Assembly (NCBI GenBank): GCA_016709545.1
Contig: JADJMO010000006.1
Span: 186,001 to 250,000, forward strand
Length of the DNA stretch: 64,000 nucleotides
Direction of reading: 5' to 3'
Source: Myxococcales bacterium
Lineage (GTDB): Bacteria > Myxococcota_A > Polyangia > Polyangiales > JADJMO01
Position numbers and translations under genes: made by a program. Below, piece by piece: positions 13,115 to 24,105 of this stretch; the stretch's first letter is position 1; each line of letters opens with the position of its first letter. The notes below the pieces were generated by a model. It searched no databases. It worked only from the letters and a program-made list of their open reading frames with translations, and was not told the origin of the DNA.

Positions 13115-13553
13115 CCGACGTGGATCCGATCGTCTCTCTCGAGCACGATCACGTCCACCTGAGCAAGCTGGTGGCCGAGGTGCGCCGGCTGCTGGTGGGC
13201 GAGCCGGTCGACCCCGAGCAGCTGCAGGGAGCGCTCACTGCGCTGCGCGACGATCTCTTCGATCACTTCGGTCGCGAAGAGGAGTCGCTGTTCCCTACCT
13301 GCGGTCGGTGGTGCCCGAGCTCGCGGCGTCCCTCGCCGAGCTCGAGTCGGCCCACGACAAGATCTGCGGCGGGGTCACGCGCATGCTCGCCGCGCTCCAC
13401 GGGGGAGGCCCGCGGCCCGCCGCGGTGTTCGCGCGCTTCGACGCCGAGTACGGCGATCACGCCCGCCGCGAGTCGGAGCTCCTGCGCGGCCTCGGCACGC
13501 GCCTCGACCCTGCGCAGCGCGCGGCGGTGGCCGCGATGCTGCGCGAAGGCTGA
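13111..13553 (+). CDS. Hemerythrin-domain protein (HHE); one-base deletion at 13293-13295
   Basis: A four-helix di-iron hemerythrin-like protein that would bind O2 or NO. Ligand-type residues are visible: HDHVH at 12-16, DHFGREEE, AHDK and DHARRESE. The reading frame breaks at 13293-13295 (CCC): the first 62 residues read in one frame, the rest (YLRSVVPELAASL...) in another. One extra C restores 147 continuous residues, a normal length, so a consensus error is likely. As given, translation would terminate at 13581 with a nonsense tail. ATG overlaps the ntrC-type stop (ATGA), so it is the last gene of the sensing operon. Confidence 0.85.
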
Positions 13554-13631
13554 AGGCCTGTCGATCACTGGCTGGACGTAGCGCTGCAAAAGACCGGCAG
13601 AAGGGAGTTCAGCCAGCCCACCGTGGCGTCG

Positions 13632-13693
13632 AGCCCGGGGTTGATGCCCCGGGCTTCAGCGGCCGTCGGTGCCCCGGGCTTTCAGCCCGGGGC
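13632..13693. repeat. Twin GC-rich hairpins (REP-like, bidirectional terminator candidate)
   Basis: Two adjacent inverted repeats share the core CCCCGGGCT/AGCCCGGGG: arms 13632-13640 and 13647-13655 (loop TTGATG), and arms 13671-13680 and 13684-13693 (10 bp, loop TTC). They lie between the convergent hemerythrin and lipoprotein genes. There is no T run, so a REP-like element or factor-assisted terminator is possible. Confidence 0.6.
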
Positions 13694-13723
13694 ATTCTTC
13701 GACGCGCCTCGAGCTACCAAGAA

Positions 13724-15112
13724 TCACTTCACCGGCGGAACCTTCGGCGGATCGCCTTCCTTCTGGATGCAGGAGGCGAGGTCGAAGAAGAAGAAGGCGA
13801 ACGCCTCTTCGCCCTGCTTGATCGCCGTCTTGCACCCGGCCGGGTAGCTCGCGTCCACGCTGTCGCTCTGGTTGATGTGGGCGTCGAGGTGCACGGCCTT
13901 GCCGCACTGCTCCTCGACCGGCTTGCCCACGGGGGTGTTCACCGTGATGAAGCGCGGGTTGATGCCCGTCGGCGAGCCGAAGCTGCCGTTCGAGGTGGCC
14001 CACACCTGGGCCTTGGTCTTGTCGACGGGCGTGTAGTTGCCGAACACGTAGTCGCACTGGACCTTGCCGTAGGGGCCGGTCTTGTCGACGTACGCGAGCC
14101 AGTCGGCGAGCGCCTTGCCCTTGGGGAAGGTCGTGTCGAGGGTGACCGGGTTCTCACCGCTCGGCGCGCCGCCGGGGATCGTGCCCATCGCCGCGCGCAT
14201 CGCCGCGTCGGGGCTCTTCTTGTACCAGAGGTACTGGAAGTCGGTGCTGAAGACGCGGCCGCCCGCTTTCAGATACTGGTCGACCGCGGCGAACGAGGCG
14301 TCGGTCTTGCTCCCGGGATACGCCTCGTAACACTCGCAGGAGAACACGGCGATGTCGTACTCCTTGAGCTTCGCGGCGTTGTTCCACAGCGCGCTCGCGG
14401 GCTTCATGCCGCTCGGGCCGCCGCCGCCGTCGCCCGAGTAGAAGTGCACGGCCTTGTCGGAGCCGTCGACGCCGAACTCGCTCGCGTCGATGCCGACCTT
14501 GGGGAGCATGCACGAGAGCTGGTCGCAGCCGCCGGTCGTCACCGCGATCTTGGGCATGTCACCCTCCTTGCGGCTCCTCGGCAGGCGGGTGAGGTTCTTG
14601 TCGGTGAGCTTGTTGTCGACGCACTCGTTGACGGTGATCTTCACCTGGCGGCGCCACTTGCCGAGCTGGATGACGAGCGGGATGTCGCTGCCGACGGGCA
14701 CGCCCTTGAGGGTGAAGTTGCCCTTGTAGTCGGTGAGCGCGGTGGTGATGGGATCGCCGCTGGCGAGGGCGCCGCACTTGTCGCACGTGACGCCCTTGGT
14801 GAGCGGCAGCGGGGTGAGGTTCGGCACGTAGACGATGACGTTGTAGAGCGGCAGCGTGCCGTTCGGCGCGTAGACGGTGCCGGTCACGGTGGTGTCGGCG
14901 CCGCCGCCGCAGGCCTTCACCTGACAGCGCAGCCCTTCGCACGGGCCGGGGGGGCCGTCGGACGGCACGTCGAAGTTGCCGTCCTCCCCGCCGTCGATCG
15001 TGAAGCCGCCGTCCGGGTCGCTGCCCCCGTCGAGGGTGAACTCGTCGTCGGCGCGGCCGGCGGAACAGCCGAGCACCACGGTGAACGAAAGGAAGAGGGC
15101 GGCGTGCTTCAT
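13724..15112 (-). CDS. Tandem-paralogue lipoprotein 1 (carboxypeptidase-regulatory-like plus amidotransferase-like fold)
   Basis: A 462-residue lipoprotein: signal MKHAALFLSFTVV with lipobox VLGC, an Asp/Gly-rich linker to about residue 55, then a Cys-containing domain resembling the carboxypeptidase regulatory (beta-sandwich) type (TVTGTVYAPNGTLPLYNVIVYVP, with a CDKC pair), then a domain with the pattern YDIAVFSCEC and AVDQYLKAGGRVFSTDFQYLWYK that resembles a class I amidotransferase or flavodoxin-like fold. The end is AFFFFDLASC plus a Pro-rich tail. Function unknown. It is last of three adjacent paralogues read right to left. ATG 15112 chosen over 15130 because the signal peptide starts there. 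Confidence 0.85.
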   Translation of the reverse strand: MKHAALFLSFTVVLGCSAGRADDEFTLDGGSDPDGGFTIDGGEDGNFDVPSDGPPGPCEGLRCQVKACGGGADTTVTGTVYAPNGTLPLYNVIVYVPNLTPLPLTKGVTCDKCGALASGDPITTALTDYKGNFTLKGVPVGSDIPLVIQLGKWRRQVKITVNECVDNKLTDKNLTRLPRSRKEGDMPKIAVTTGGCDQLSCMLPKVGIDASEFGVDGSDKAVHFYSGDGGGGPSGMKPASALWNNAAKLKEYDIAVFSCECYEAYPGSKTDASFAAVDQYLKAGGRVFSTDFQYLWYKKSPDAAMRAAMGTIPGGAPSGENPVTLDTTFPKGKALADWLAYVDKTGPYGKVQCDYVFGNYTPVDKTKAQVWATSNGSFGSPTGINPRFITVNTPVGKPVEEQCGKAVHLDAHINQSDSVDASYPAGCKTAIKQGEEAFAFFFFDLASCIQKEGDPPKVPPVK

Positions 15113-15222
15113 GGCCGACAAGGGTGCCATGCCCGGGAGGGACCATTCGGCGGCGTCCGTTCTCGGCGGACGAGTCCTGTCGATTCGGAACCAAGCTGCC
15201 GCCCCTTGCGCGGGGCAGCCGT

Positions 15223-16629
15223 TCACTTCACCGGCGGGGGCTTCGGCGGCTCGCCGTCCTTCTGGATGCACGACGCGAGGTCGAAGAAGAAGAACGCGAA
15301 GGCCTCCTCGCCGACCTTGATCGCCGACTTGCAGCCAGCGGGGAAGGTGGCGTCGATGGCGTCGGTCTGGTTGATGTGCGCGTCGAGGTGCACGGCCTTG
15401 CCGCACTGCTCCTCGACCGGCTTGCCGACCGGGGTGTTGATGGTGACGAAGCGCGGATTGTCGGTCGTGCCGGCGCCGCCGAACGTGCCGATGGAGTGGC
15501 CCCACACCTGCGCCTTGGTCTTGTCGGCGGGCGAGAAGTTGTTGAACACGTAGTCGCACTGGACCTTGCCGTACGCGGCGGCGGCGGTCTTGTCGACGAA
15601 CGCGAGCCAGTCGGCGAGGGCCTTGCCCTTGGTGAAGGTCGTGTCGAGCGTGACGGGGTTGGTGCCGCTCGGCGCGCCGCCGGGGATCGGCATCACGGCC
15701 TTCATCGCCGGATCGGGGCTGTTCTTGTACCAGAGGTACTGGAAGTCGGTCGTGAAGATGCGGCCGCCGGCCTTGAGGTACTGGTCGACCGCGGCGAACG
15801 AGGTCGCGCTCTTGGTGTCGGGGCGCTCCGAACACTCGCAGGAGAACACGGCGAGGTCGTACTCCTTGAGCTTGGCGGCGTTGTCCCAGAGGACCTTCGC
15901 GTCCTTCATGCCGGTCGGACCGCTCACGCCGCCCGGAGAGTAGAAGTGCACGGCGGCCGGGCTCCCGTCGACGCCGAACTCGCTCGCGTCGATGCCGACC
16001 TTGGGCAGCATGCACGAGAGCCGATCGCAGCCACCGACGGTGACCGCGATGCGGGGCATGTCACCCTCCTTCTGGTTCTTCGGCAGGCGGGTGAGGTTCT
16101 TGTCGGTGAGCTTGTTCTCGACGCACTCGTTGACGGTGATCTTCACCTGGCGGCGCCACTTGCCGAGCTGGATGACGAGCGGGATGCCGCTGCCGACGGG
16201 CACGCCCTTGAGGGTGAAGTTGCCCTTGTAGTCGGTGAGCGCGGTGGTGATGGGATCGCCGCTGGCGAGGGCGCCGCACTTGTCGCAGGTGACGCCCTTG
16301 GTGAGCGGGAGCGGCGTCAGGTTCGGGACGTAGACGATCACGTTGTAGAGCGGCAGCGTGCCGTTCGGCGCGTAGACGGTGCCGGTGACCGTGGTGTCGG
16401 CGCCACCGCCGCAGGCCTTCACCTGGCAGCGCAAGCCTTCACACGGGCCGGGCGTGCCGTCGGCCGGGACGTCGAAGTCACCATCACCGCCGCCACCCGT
16501 GTCGATCACGAAGCCGTCGTCGCCGGGCGACGAGCCATCGAGGTCGCCCTCGACGTCGGTCTTGCCGGCGGAACAGCCCATCGCGAAGAGGGCCAGGAAG
16601 GAGCAGGAGAGGCCGAGGTGCGCGCGCAT
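15223..16629 (-). CDS. Tandem-paralogue lipoprotein 2
   Basis: A 468-residue paralogue of its two neighbours with the same order: signal MRAHLGLSCSFLALFAMGC (lipobox AMGC), Asp/Gly-rich linker, regulatory-like beta domain, amidotransferase-like domain and the AFFFFDLASC ending. The central 130 residues (from CEGLRCQVKACGG to the KITVNEC segment) are nearly identical in all three, while the linkers and the segment after the second Cys cluster vary. An in-frame start at 16647 exists, but the signal peptide favours ATG 16629. A 111-base gap separates it from paralogue 1, so each copy may have its own promoter. Function unknown. Confidence 0.85.
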   Translation of the reverse strand: MRAHLGLSCSFLALFAMGCSAGKTDVEGDLDGSSPGDDGFVIDTGGGGDGDFDVPADGTPGPCEGLRCQVKACGGGADTTVTGTVYAPNGTLPLYNVIVYVPNLTPLPLTKGVTCDKCGALASGDPITTALTDYKGNFTLKGVPVGSGIPLVIQLGKWRRQVKITVNECVENKLTDKNLTRLPKNQKEGDMPRIAVTVGGCDRLSCMLPKVGIDASEFGVDGSPAAVHFYSPGGVSGPTGMKDAKVLWDNAAKLKEYDLAVFSCECSERPDTKSATSFAAVDQYLKAGGRIFTTDFQYLWYKNSPDPAMKAVMPIPGGAPSGTNPVTLDTTFTKGKALADWLAFVDKTAAAAYGKVQCDYVFNNFSPADKTKAQVWGHSIGTFGGAGTTDNPRFVTINTPVGKPVEEQCGKAVHLDAHINQTDAIDATFPAGCKSAIKVGEEAFAFFFFDLASCIQKDGEPPKPPPVK

Positions 16630-16725
16630 GGAGGACCAGAGTGCCATCCCTCGCGCTCGATTTCCCCGGCGTCCGTTCAGAGCGGAGCGTTCCGCGAGAC
16701 CGTCACTCGCCTCCGCTCACTTCGC

Positions 16726-18135
16726 TCACTTCACGGGCGGGGGCTTCGGCGGCTCGCCGTCCTTCTGGATGCACGAGGCGAGGTCGAAGAAGAAGAAGGC
16801 GAACGCCTCTTCGCCCTGCTTGATCGCGGACTTGCAGCCCGCCGGGAAGCTCGCGTCGATGGTGTCGGAGCTGTTGATGTGGGCGTCGAGGTGGACCGCC
16901 TTGCCGCACTGCTCCTCGACCGGCTTGCCGACGGGGGTGTTGATGGTCACGAAGCGCGGGTTGTTGCCCGTGCCCGCGCCGCCGTCGACGCCGAGCGACG
17001 AGGCCCACACCTGCGACTTGGTCTTGTCGGCGGGCGAGAAGTTGTTGAACACGTAGTCGCAGCTCACCTTGCCGTAGGTGGTCGTCTTGTCGACGTAGGC
17101 GAGCCAGTCGGCGAGCGCCTTGCCCTTGGTGAAGCTCGTGTCGAGGGTCACCGGGTTGGTGCCGGTGGGCGCGCCGCCGGGGATCGGCATCACGGCCTTC
17201 ATCGCCGGATCGGGGCTGCTCTTGTACCAGAGGTACTGGAAGTCGGTCGTGAAGATGCGGCCACCGGCCTTGAGGTACTGGTCGACCGCGGCGAACGATT
17301 TCGCGTCCTTGCTGCCCGGGCTGTTCTCGAAGCACTCGCAGCTGAAGACCGCGATGTCGTACTCCTTGAGCTTGGCCGGGTTGTCCCACAGCACCCGCGC
17401 GTCCTTCATGCCCGCGGGGCCACCGCCGCCGAAGACCCCGCCGCTCGGGTTGTAGAAGTGGACCGCCGCGGCGCTGCCGTCGGCGCCGAACTCGCTCGCG
17501 TCGATGCCGACCTTGGGCAGCATGCACGAGAGGCGATCGCAGCCACCGACGGTGACCGCGATCTTGGGCATGTCGCCCTCCTTCTGGTTCTTCGGCAGCC
17601 GCGTGAGGTTCTTGTCGGTGATCTTGTTGTCGACGCACTCGTTGACGTTGATCTTCACCTGGCGGCGCCACTTGCCGAGCTGGATGACGAGCGGGATGTT
17701 GGCGCCGACCGGCACGCCCTTGAGGGTGAAGTTGCCCTTGGAGTCGGTGAGGGCGGTGGTGATGGGATCGCCGCTCGCGAGCGCGCCGCACTTGTCGCAG
17801 GTGACGCCCTTGGTCAGGGGCAGTGGCGTGAGGTTCGGGACGTAGACGATGACGTTGTAGAGCGGCAGCGTGCCGTTCGGCGCGTAGACCGTGCCGCTCA
17901 CGGTCGTGTCGGCGCCGCCGCCGCACGCCTTCACCTGGCAGCGCAGACCCTCGCAGGGGCCCACCGGGCCGTCGGCCGAGATGTCGAAGTTGCCGTCCTC
18001 TCCGCCGTCGAGGCTGAACCCGCCGTCGGTGCCACCGTCCTCCAGGGTGAACCCGTCGTCCTCCTTGGAGGCCGAGCAGCCGAACGAGACCGAGGCGAGG
18101 ACGAGCGAAGAGGTGAGGACGAAGAAGCGACGCAT
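16726..18135 (-). CDS. Tandem-paralogue lipoprotein 3
   Basis: A 469-residue member of the three-gene array: signal MRRFFVLTSSLVLASVSFGC with lipobox SFGC, acidic linker (DGGTDGGFSLDGGEDG), regulatory-like beta domain, amidotransferase-like domain and the shared ending. It differs from the others at KINVNEC and by an insertion (NPSGGVFGGGG). It is the most upstream copy on the minus strand and starts 56 bases downstream of the 5'-nucleotidase stop. The three are cell-envelope proteins of unknown role; absence of conserved catalytic His or Ser in the amidotransferase-like part suggests binding rather than catalysis (inference). Confidence 0.85.
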   Translation of the reverse strand: MRRFFVLTSSLVLASVSFGCSASKEDDGFTLEDGGTDGGFSLDGGEDGNFDISADGPVGPCEGLRCQVKACGGGADTTVSGTVYAPNGTLPLYNVIVYVPNLTPLPLTKGVTCDKCGALASGDPITTALTDSKGNFTLKGVPVGANIPLVIQLGKWRRQVKINVNECVDNKITDKNLTRLPKNQKEGDMPKIAVTVGGCDRLSCMLPKVGIDASEFGADGSAAAVHFYNPSGGVFGGGGPAGMKDARVLWDNPAKLKEYDIAVFSCECFENSPGSKDAKSFAAVDQYLKAGGRIFTTDFQYLWYKSSPDPAMKAVMPIPGGAPTGTNPVTLDTSFTKGKALADWLAYVDKTTTYGKVSCDYVFNNFSPADKTKSQVWASSLGVDGGAGTGNNPRFVTINTPVGKPVEEQCGKAVHLDAHINSSDTIDASFPAGCKSAIKQGEEAFAFFFFDLASCIQKDGEPPKPPPVK

Positions 18136-18191
18136 CGGACGATTGTGCGCCGAGGTGGGGCGACTTGCCAACCGGTCTGCTCGTTTGGCGC

Positions 18192-19673
18192 TCAGGTCGT
18201 CCGCAGGTTGGGCTGCAAGGGCGGCCCCGCCGGCGTGCTCGGGTCGTGCGGCAGGCTGCCCCGCGGCGAGCGCAGGTACTCGAACGGGGTGACGTGGAGG
18301 AAGTTCGAGACCCGCGAGGTGTAGAGGTCTGCGTAACGCTCGACCTGCCGGGCCAGGTGGCTCTTGTCGTTGCCTGCACGGGTGAGCAGACCCCAGCGAC
18401 GGTTGGCGAGCTCGCTCGCGGCGCGGGCCAGCGGCGCGACGTCGGCGTCGAGCGCGACGAGGCGGCTCCGGAGCCGGTGGATGCGCCCTTGCCACTCCTC
18501 GCGCGTGCCCTCCACCTTGGGGCCGTAGTTGCCGACGAGCCGCTGCAGCGAGAGCCGCGCGCGCGACAGCTGCGCCTCGAGGTGCTCCTTCTCCTGCATG
18601 CGCGCGAGCAGCTCGTTCTCGGTCGAGTGGAACGCGGTGAGCGCCGCCACCTCCGCCTCGAGCTCTCGCAGCACGAGCGCCGTGCGCCACCGCAGCACGC
18701 TCTTGGTGACGTGGACGTCGCCCCACATGTGATCGCCGACGTAGAGGATGTCGTCGCCCGACACGCCGAGGAACTTCTCGATCGCCTGGGCGCTGCCGCC
18801 GAAGTAGGCGACGTTCGGCTCGAGCGCGCGCACCACCGGCCGCAGGAGGCCGTCGTCGCTCACCACCTCGAAGAACGGCGCGCGGGTGGTGAAGAAGTCC
18901 GGCTTGCGCGCGCCGACCACCACGAGGTCGAAGAGGTCGCGCCAGGTCTTGCCGGGGAGCATCTCCGCGACGAACGGGTCGATCGCGAAGTTCATCATCG
19001 CGCTCGTGTACGACCACTCGCTGTTGGTGATCAGCATGAGCTTCTTGCCCGCGTTGCGCTGGTCGAGCAGCGTGAGCACGACCTCGGGGTCACGCTTCAC
19101 GAACCGCGCGGGGTCGTTCATGATCTCGGCCTTGAGCTCGCCCTCCATGTGGGTCGCGTCGATGCCCCGGCGGACCTCCTCGTAGAGGTCGTGGTAGTTC
19201 ATCGGCCGCCCCTGCGCGGGCAAGCGCCCCTGGTCGAGCAGGTCGACGAGCTGCATGTAGAGGCACGCCTCGCTGAGCGAGAACAGCGTGTTGAGGAACA
19301 CCCAGCGCGACTCGGAGAGGTCGACGATCTCGCGCGAATAGGCCTCGCGCATCTCCTCGAAGGTGAGGTCGCGGGTGCCGTGGGTGGCCTTCTTGATGAA
19401 GCCGAAGCGGTTGGCCTTCACGAGGTTGCCGCGGTCGGTGTCGACGACGAGGCCGCGGATCACCATCTCGGGGTCGAAGGTGAGCCCCTCGATGGGCCAC
19501 CCGCGCTGGCCGAACCGCTGGCGCACGCGCTCGTACGCGCAGCGCTCCCACTCCTCGACGTGGTAGTCGACGAGCGTGTAGTCCATGTCGTAGCCGATCA
19601 CCTTGATCGACCGCAGATTGAGCGTGCGGTTGCAGTAGACCCCACGCCCGTCCTCGATCCGCCCTTCCGCCAT
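18192..19673 (-). CDS. HAD-superfamily cN-II-type 5'-nucleotidase (purine, IMP/GMP-type)
   Basis: A 493-residue cytoplasmic protein with the haloacid dehalogenase signature DMDYTLVDY near residue 29 (nucleophile Asp, acid/base Asp), motif II Thr/Ser in LMLITNSEWSYT, and motif III/IV in LYVGDHMWGDV. Overall length and sequence fit the eukaryotic-like cytosolic 5'-nucleotidase II group, which removes phosphate from IMP or GMP. The last 150 residues hold a long predicted coiled coil (ELEAEVAALTAFHSTENELLARM region) that may drive oligomerisation. ATG 19673 is the only suitable start. Genes around it give no pathway clue. Confidence 0.88.
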   Translation of the reverse strand: MAEGRIEDGRGVYCNRTLNLRSIKVIGYDMDYTLVDYHVEEWERCAYERVRQRFGQRGWPIEGLTFDPEMVIRGLVVDTDRGNLVKANRFGFIKKATHGTRDLTFEEMREAYSREIVDLSESRWVFLNTLFSLSEACLYMQLVDLLDQGRLPAQGRPMNYHDLYEEVRRGIDATHMEGELKAEIMNDPARFVKRDPEVVLTLLDQRNAGKKLMLITNSEWSYTSAMMNFAIDPFVAEMLPGKTWRDLFDLVVVGARKPDFFTTRAPFFEVVSDDGLLRPVVRALEPNVAYFGGSAQAIEKFLGVSGDDILYVGDHMWGDVHVTKSVLRWRTALVLRELEAEVAALTAFHSTENELLARMQEKEHLEAQLSRARLSLQRLVGNYGPKVEGTREEWQGRIHRLRSRLVALDADVAPLARAASELANRRWGLLTRAGNDKSHLARQVERYADLYTSRVSNFLHVTPFEYLRSPRGSLPHDPSTPAGPPLQPNLRTT

Positions 19674-19774
19674 CAGCAGGCGAATAGCCTACTTTCGGCG
19701 GCGCGAACAAAAGCCGACCGAAGCCATTCGGAGCGGAGGACCAGACGGGGACGGTCCGGGAGCGACCCAGCAAA

Positions 19775-20020
19775 TCAGCGCGCGGCGGCTTCGGCGCGCT
19801 CGCGCTCGCGGACCTCGAGGCGGTACCGGCTGTTCGCCGTCTCGATGTAGAAGACGTCGCGGCCGGCGAGGCGCAGCACTCGACGCACGGGGGTGGTGAC
19901 GTATTCGTGCAACCCGTCAGGGAACTCGATGACGACCACCGAGCCGCGGCGCGGCGCACGGACCAGTCGACCTACGACGGCGCGCGCCCCATGACCGAGC
20001 TTTCGCAGCACGACCTGCAC
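19775..20020 (-). CDS. Small conserved-looking protein of unknown function
   Basis: An 81-residue basic protein if it begins at GTG 20020 (VQVVLRKLG); an ATG-type start at 20092 would give 105 residues, but the added part is low-complexity. A compact beta-rich segment is seen (SVVVIEFPDGLHEYVTTPVRRV) followed by a charged helix ending in ERERAEAAAR. No family recognised. It lies between the 5'-nucleotidase and the kinase gene on the same strand, about 100 bases from each. Codon pattern supports coding, but the start is uncertain. Confidence 0.5.
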   Translation of the reverse strand: MQVVLRKLGHGARAVVGRLVRAPRRGSVVVIEFPDGLHEYVTTPVRRVLRLAGRDVFYIETANSRYRLEVRERERAEAAAR

Positions 20021-20122
20021 AAGCCCAGCGTAGCACCCACGGCGGGGGCGTCCATGTCGGGCGCCGCCAGGCCACACCCCGCACAACGTCACTGCACGAG
20101 CGCTCAGAGGTGGGAGAAGCGC

Positions 20123-22135
<2,013 letters not shown>

Positions 22136-22201
22136 GGCGGGGAGCCTATCCGACCCAGGCCGACTCGGCGAGGGTGGTCGGAAAGCGACCCACCATGGGG
22201 T

Positions 22202-23989
22202 TCACGTGCCGGACTTGGCGCAGCGGATGCCGAGCCAGAACTGGGCGCCGACCGAGTGGAAACGGCTGAACGAGCGCAGCTCCTTCTGCGGGAGCTCCCA
22301 GTTGCCGCCGCGAACGACGTGCTCTGCGCCACTGAGTGGACCGGACGGATTGACCAGCGGGCCGGGGGTGTACTTGGCGTGGAAGTCGTAGACCCACTCC
22401 TCGATGTTGCCGCCCATGTCGTGCACGCCCCAGTAGCTGACGCCGAGCGGGTGGGTGCCGACGATGGTGGTCTGCGTGCCGCTGCAGATGGTGCCGGCCT
22501 CGGTCTTGAAGGCCGCGTACGAGCAGGTCGGGTTGGCGTTGCCCCACGGCCAGGTGCGGCCGTCGGTGCCGCGCGCCGCGTACTCCCACTCGGCCTCGGT
22601 GGGCAGCCGCTTGCCGGCCCACGCGCAGTACTTCTTGGCGTCGGTCCACTCGACGCAGTTGACCGGGTGGCCGTCCTTGCCGAACTTGTCGTAGTTGCAC
22701 TTGCTCGAGATGCTGTTGAGCGGCGTGAGGCACGAGCCCGCGTTCACGCACTTGCGGTACTCGCTGACCGGGACCTCGTACTTGTCCATCTGGAACGACG
22801 AGAGCGTGACCTGCCGCGTGGGCATGGCGTCGCTCATGTCGATGCTGCCCATGGTGAAGCTGCCGCCGGGGATCTTGACCATCGTGCCGATGTCGCTCGG
22901 CGTGGAGGCGACGGTGGGCGGCGGCGTCGGCGGCACCGGCGTGGGCGGCGGGGTGGGGGGCTCGTAGTACGCCGGCGTGGCCGTGGGCTCGTTGCCCTTG
23001 GCGCAGCGGAACCCGAGCCACGGCTCGCGGTTCGCCGGGTTCACGGACTCGCGGCGCGCGGCGATCTGATCGTTGACCGAGCTCTGGTCGAACGCGCTGC
23101 CCTTCACGACGCGGCCGGTGCCGGTGAGCGTACCGGCGGGGTCCTTGGCGCTCGTGGACTTCCACGTGGCGTACCAGTCCCAGGTCCACTCCTCGACGTT
23201 GCCGGCCATGTCCTGCGCGCCGAACGGCGACTTGCCGGCGCTCTTGGTGCCGATGCAGGTGGTGCCGTCGCCGCAGCCCTGCGAGACCTTGCCGGGCTCG
23301 CCCGTGTAGTTGGCGACCTTGCAGCTCGGGGCGTCGGTGCCCCACGCATAGAGCTTGCTGTCCTTGCCGCGCGCGGCGAACTCCCACTCGGCCTCGGTGG
23401 GGAGGCGCTTGCCCTTCCACTGACAGTAGGTGGTGGCCTCGGAGAAGTTGATGCAGTTGACCGGGTGCGCCTCGCGGCCCGCCTGGTCCCAGTTGCACCG
23501 GGTGTTGACCGACTTGGGCGGCGCGCTGCAGACGCCGGCGTCGACGCACTTCTTGAACTCGGCGACCGAGACCTCGTAGCGGTCGATGCTGTAGTCGCTG
23601 ACGGTGACCGAGCGCACGGGCGAGGCGCCGTACGACACCGAGTCGCCCATCATGAACGTGCCGCCCTTGACCTGCACGGTGCTGCCCACGTCTCCCGGGG
23701 CCTTGCACGGCGGGCACGCGGGCTTGCCGGGGATGCCGCACTCCGACTTGGGCGGCGGCGGCAGGTACTTGCACACCGCGCTGCCGGGCGGACCCTCGCT
23801 GCGGTAGCCAGCGGGGCAGTCGCACGTGCCCGCGGCGTTGAGGCTGCCCGGCTTGCAGTCGGCGGCCCAGGCGGGGCCGTTCACGACCAGGTAGGCGAGG
23901 CCGAACAGCGAGCACACCCCGAGCACCCGCCCGCCGAGCGAGCGCACACGCGAACCGGAGCGAAATGGAGAGAGATTCTTGACGGGCAT
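22202..23989 (-). CDS. Secreted protein with two FGE/SUMF1-like domains
   Basis: A 595-residue exported protein. A long signal sequence (MPVKNLSPF..., hydrophobic core LGVCSLFGLAYLVV) is followed by a short Cys-rich segment (CKPGS, CDCPAGYRSEG). Two formylglycine-generating-enzyme-like domains follow, each with GKRLPTEAEWE, DMAGN or DMGGN plus EEW, and an ending GFRCAK or GIRCAK; a Pro/Thr linker (PPTPPPTPVPP) separates them. Both are rich in paired Cys. ATG 23989 starts the signal peptide; 24049 is less likely. It is the neighbour of the FGE-kinase, 66 bases upstream of it on the same strand, so the two may be co-expressed and act together. Confidence 0.9.
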   Translation of the reverse strand: MPVKNLSPFRSGSRVRSLGGRVLGVCSLFGLAYLVVNGPAWAADCKPGSLNAAGTCDCPAGYRSEGPPGSAVCKYLPPPPKSECGIPGKPACPPCKAPGDVGSTVQVKGGTFMMGDSVSYGASPVRSVTVSDYSIDRYEVSVAEFKKCVDAGVCSAPPKSVNTRCNWDQAGREAHPVNCINFSEATTYCQWKGKRLPTEAEWEFAARGKDSKLYAWGTDAPSCKVANYTGEPGKVSQGCGDGTTCIGTKSAGKSPFGAQDMAGNVEEWTWDWYATWKSTSAKDPAGTLTGTGRVVKGSAFDQSSVNDQIAARRESVNPANREPWLGFRCAKGNEPTATPAYYEPPTPPPTPVPPTPPPTVASTPSDIGTMVKIPGGSFTMGSIDMSDAMPTRQVTLSSFQMDKYEVPVSEYRKCVNAGSCLTPLNSISSKCNYDKFGKDGHPVNCVEWTDAKKYCAWAGKRLPTEAEWEYAARGTDGRTWPWGNANPTCSYAAFKTEAGTICSGTQTTIVGTHPLGVSYWGVHDMGGNIEEWVYDFHAKYTPGPLVNPSGPLSGAEHVVRGGNWELPQKELRSFSRFHSVGAQFWLGIRCAKSGT

Positions 23990-24105
23990 GGAGCTTCCAC
24001 CTCGGCGCGAGACCGCGCCTCGTAACGACGGATGGGGCGAGGGCGACATTCAATCCCAATCCGCGCCGCCGGTCGAGCCCGCAATGGCGCCGATCGGGGC
24101 CAGAT

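Noticed and set aside
13589..13724. CRISPR array or integron site at the twin hairpins
   Set aside because: Only two adjacent palindromes, no repeated spacers, no cas or integrase genes nearby.
15124..18324. A plus-strand open frame of 1,066 codons across the lipoprotein array
   Set aside because: Its internal repeats simply mirror the three minus-strand paralogues; codon pattern supports the minus strand.
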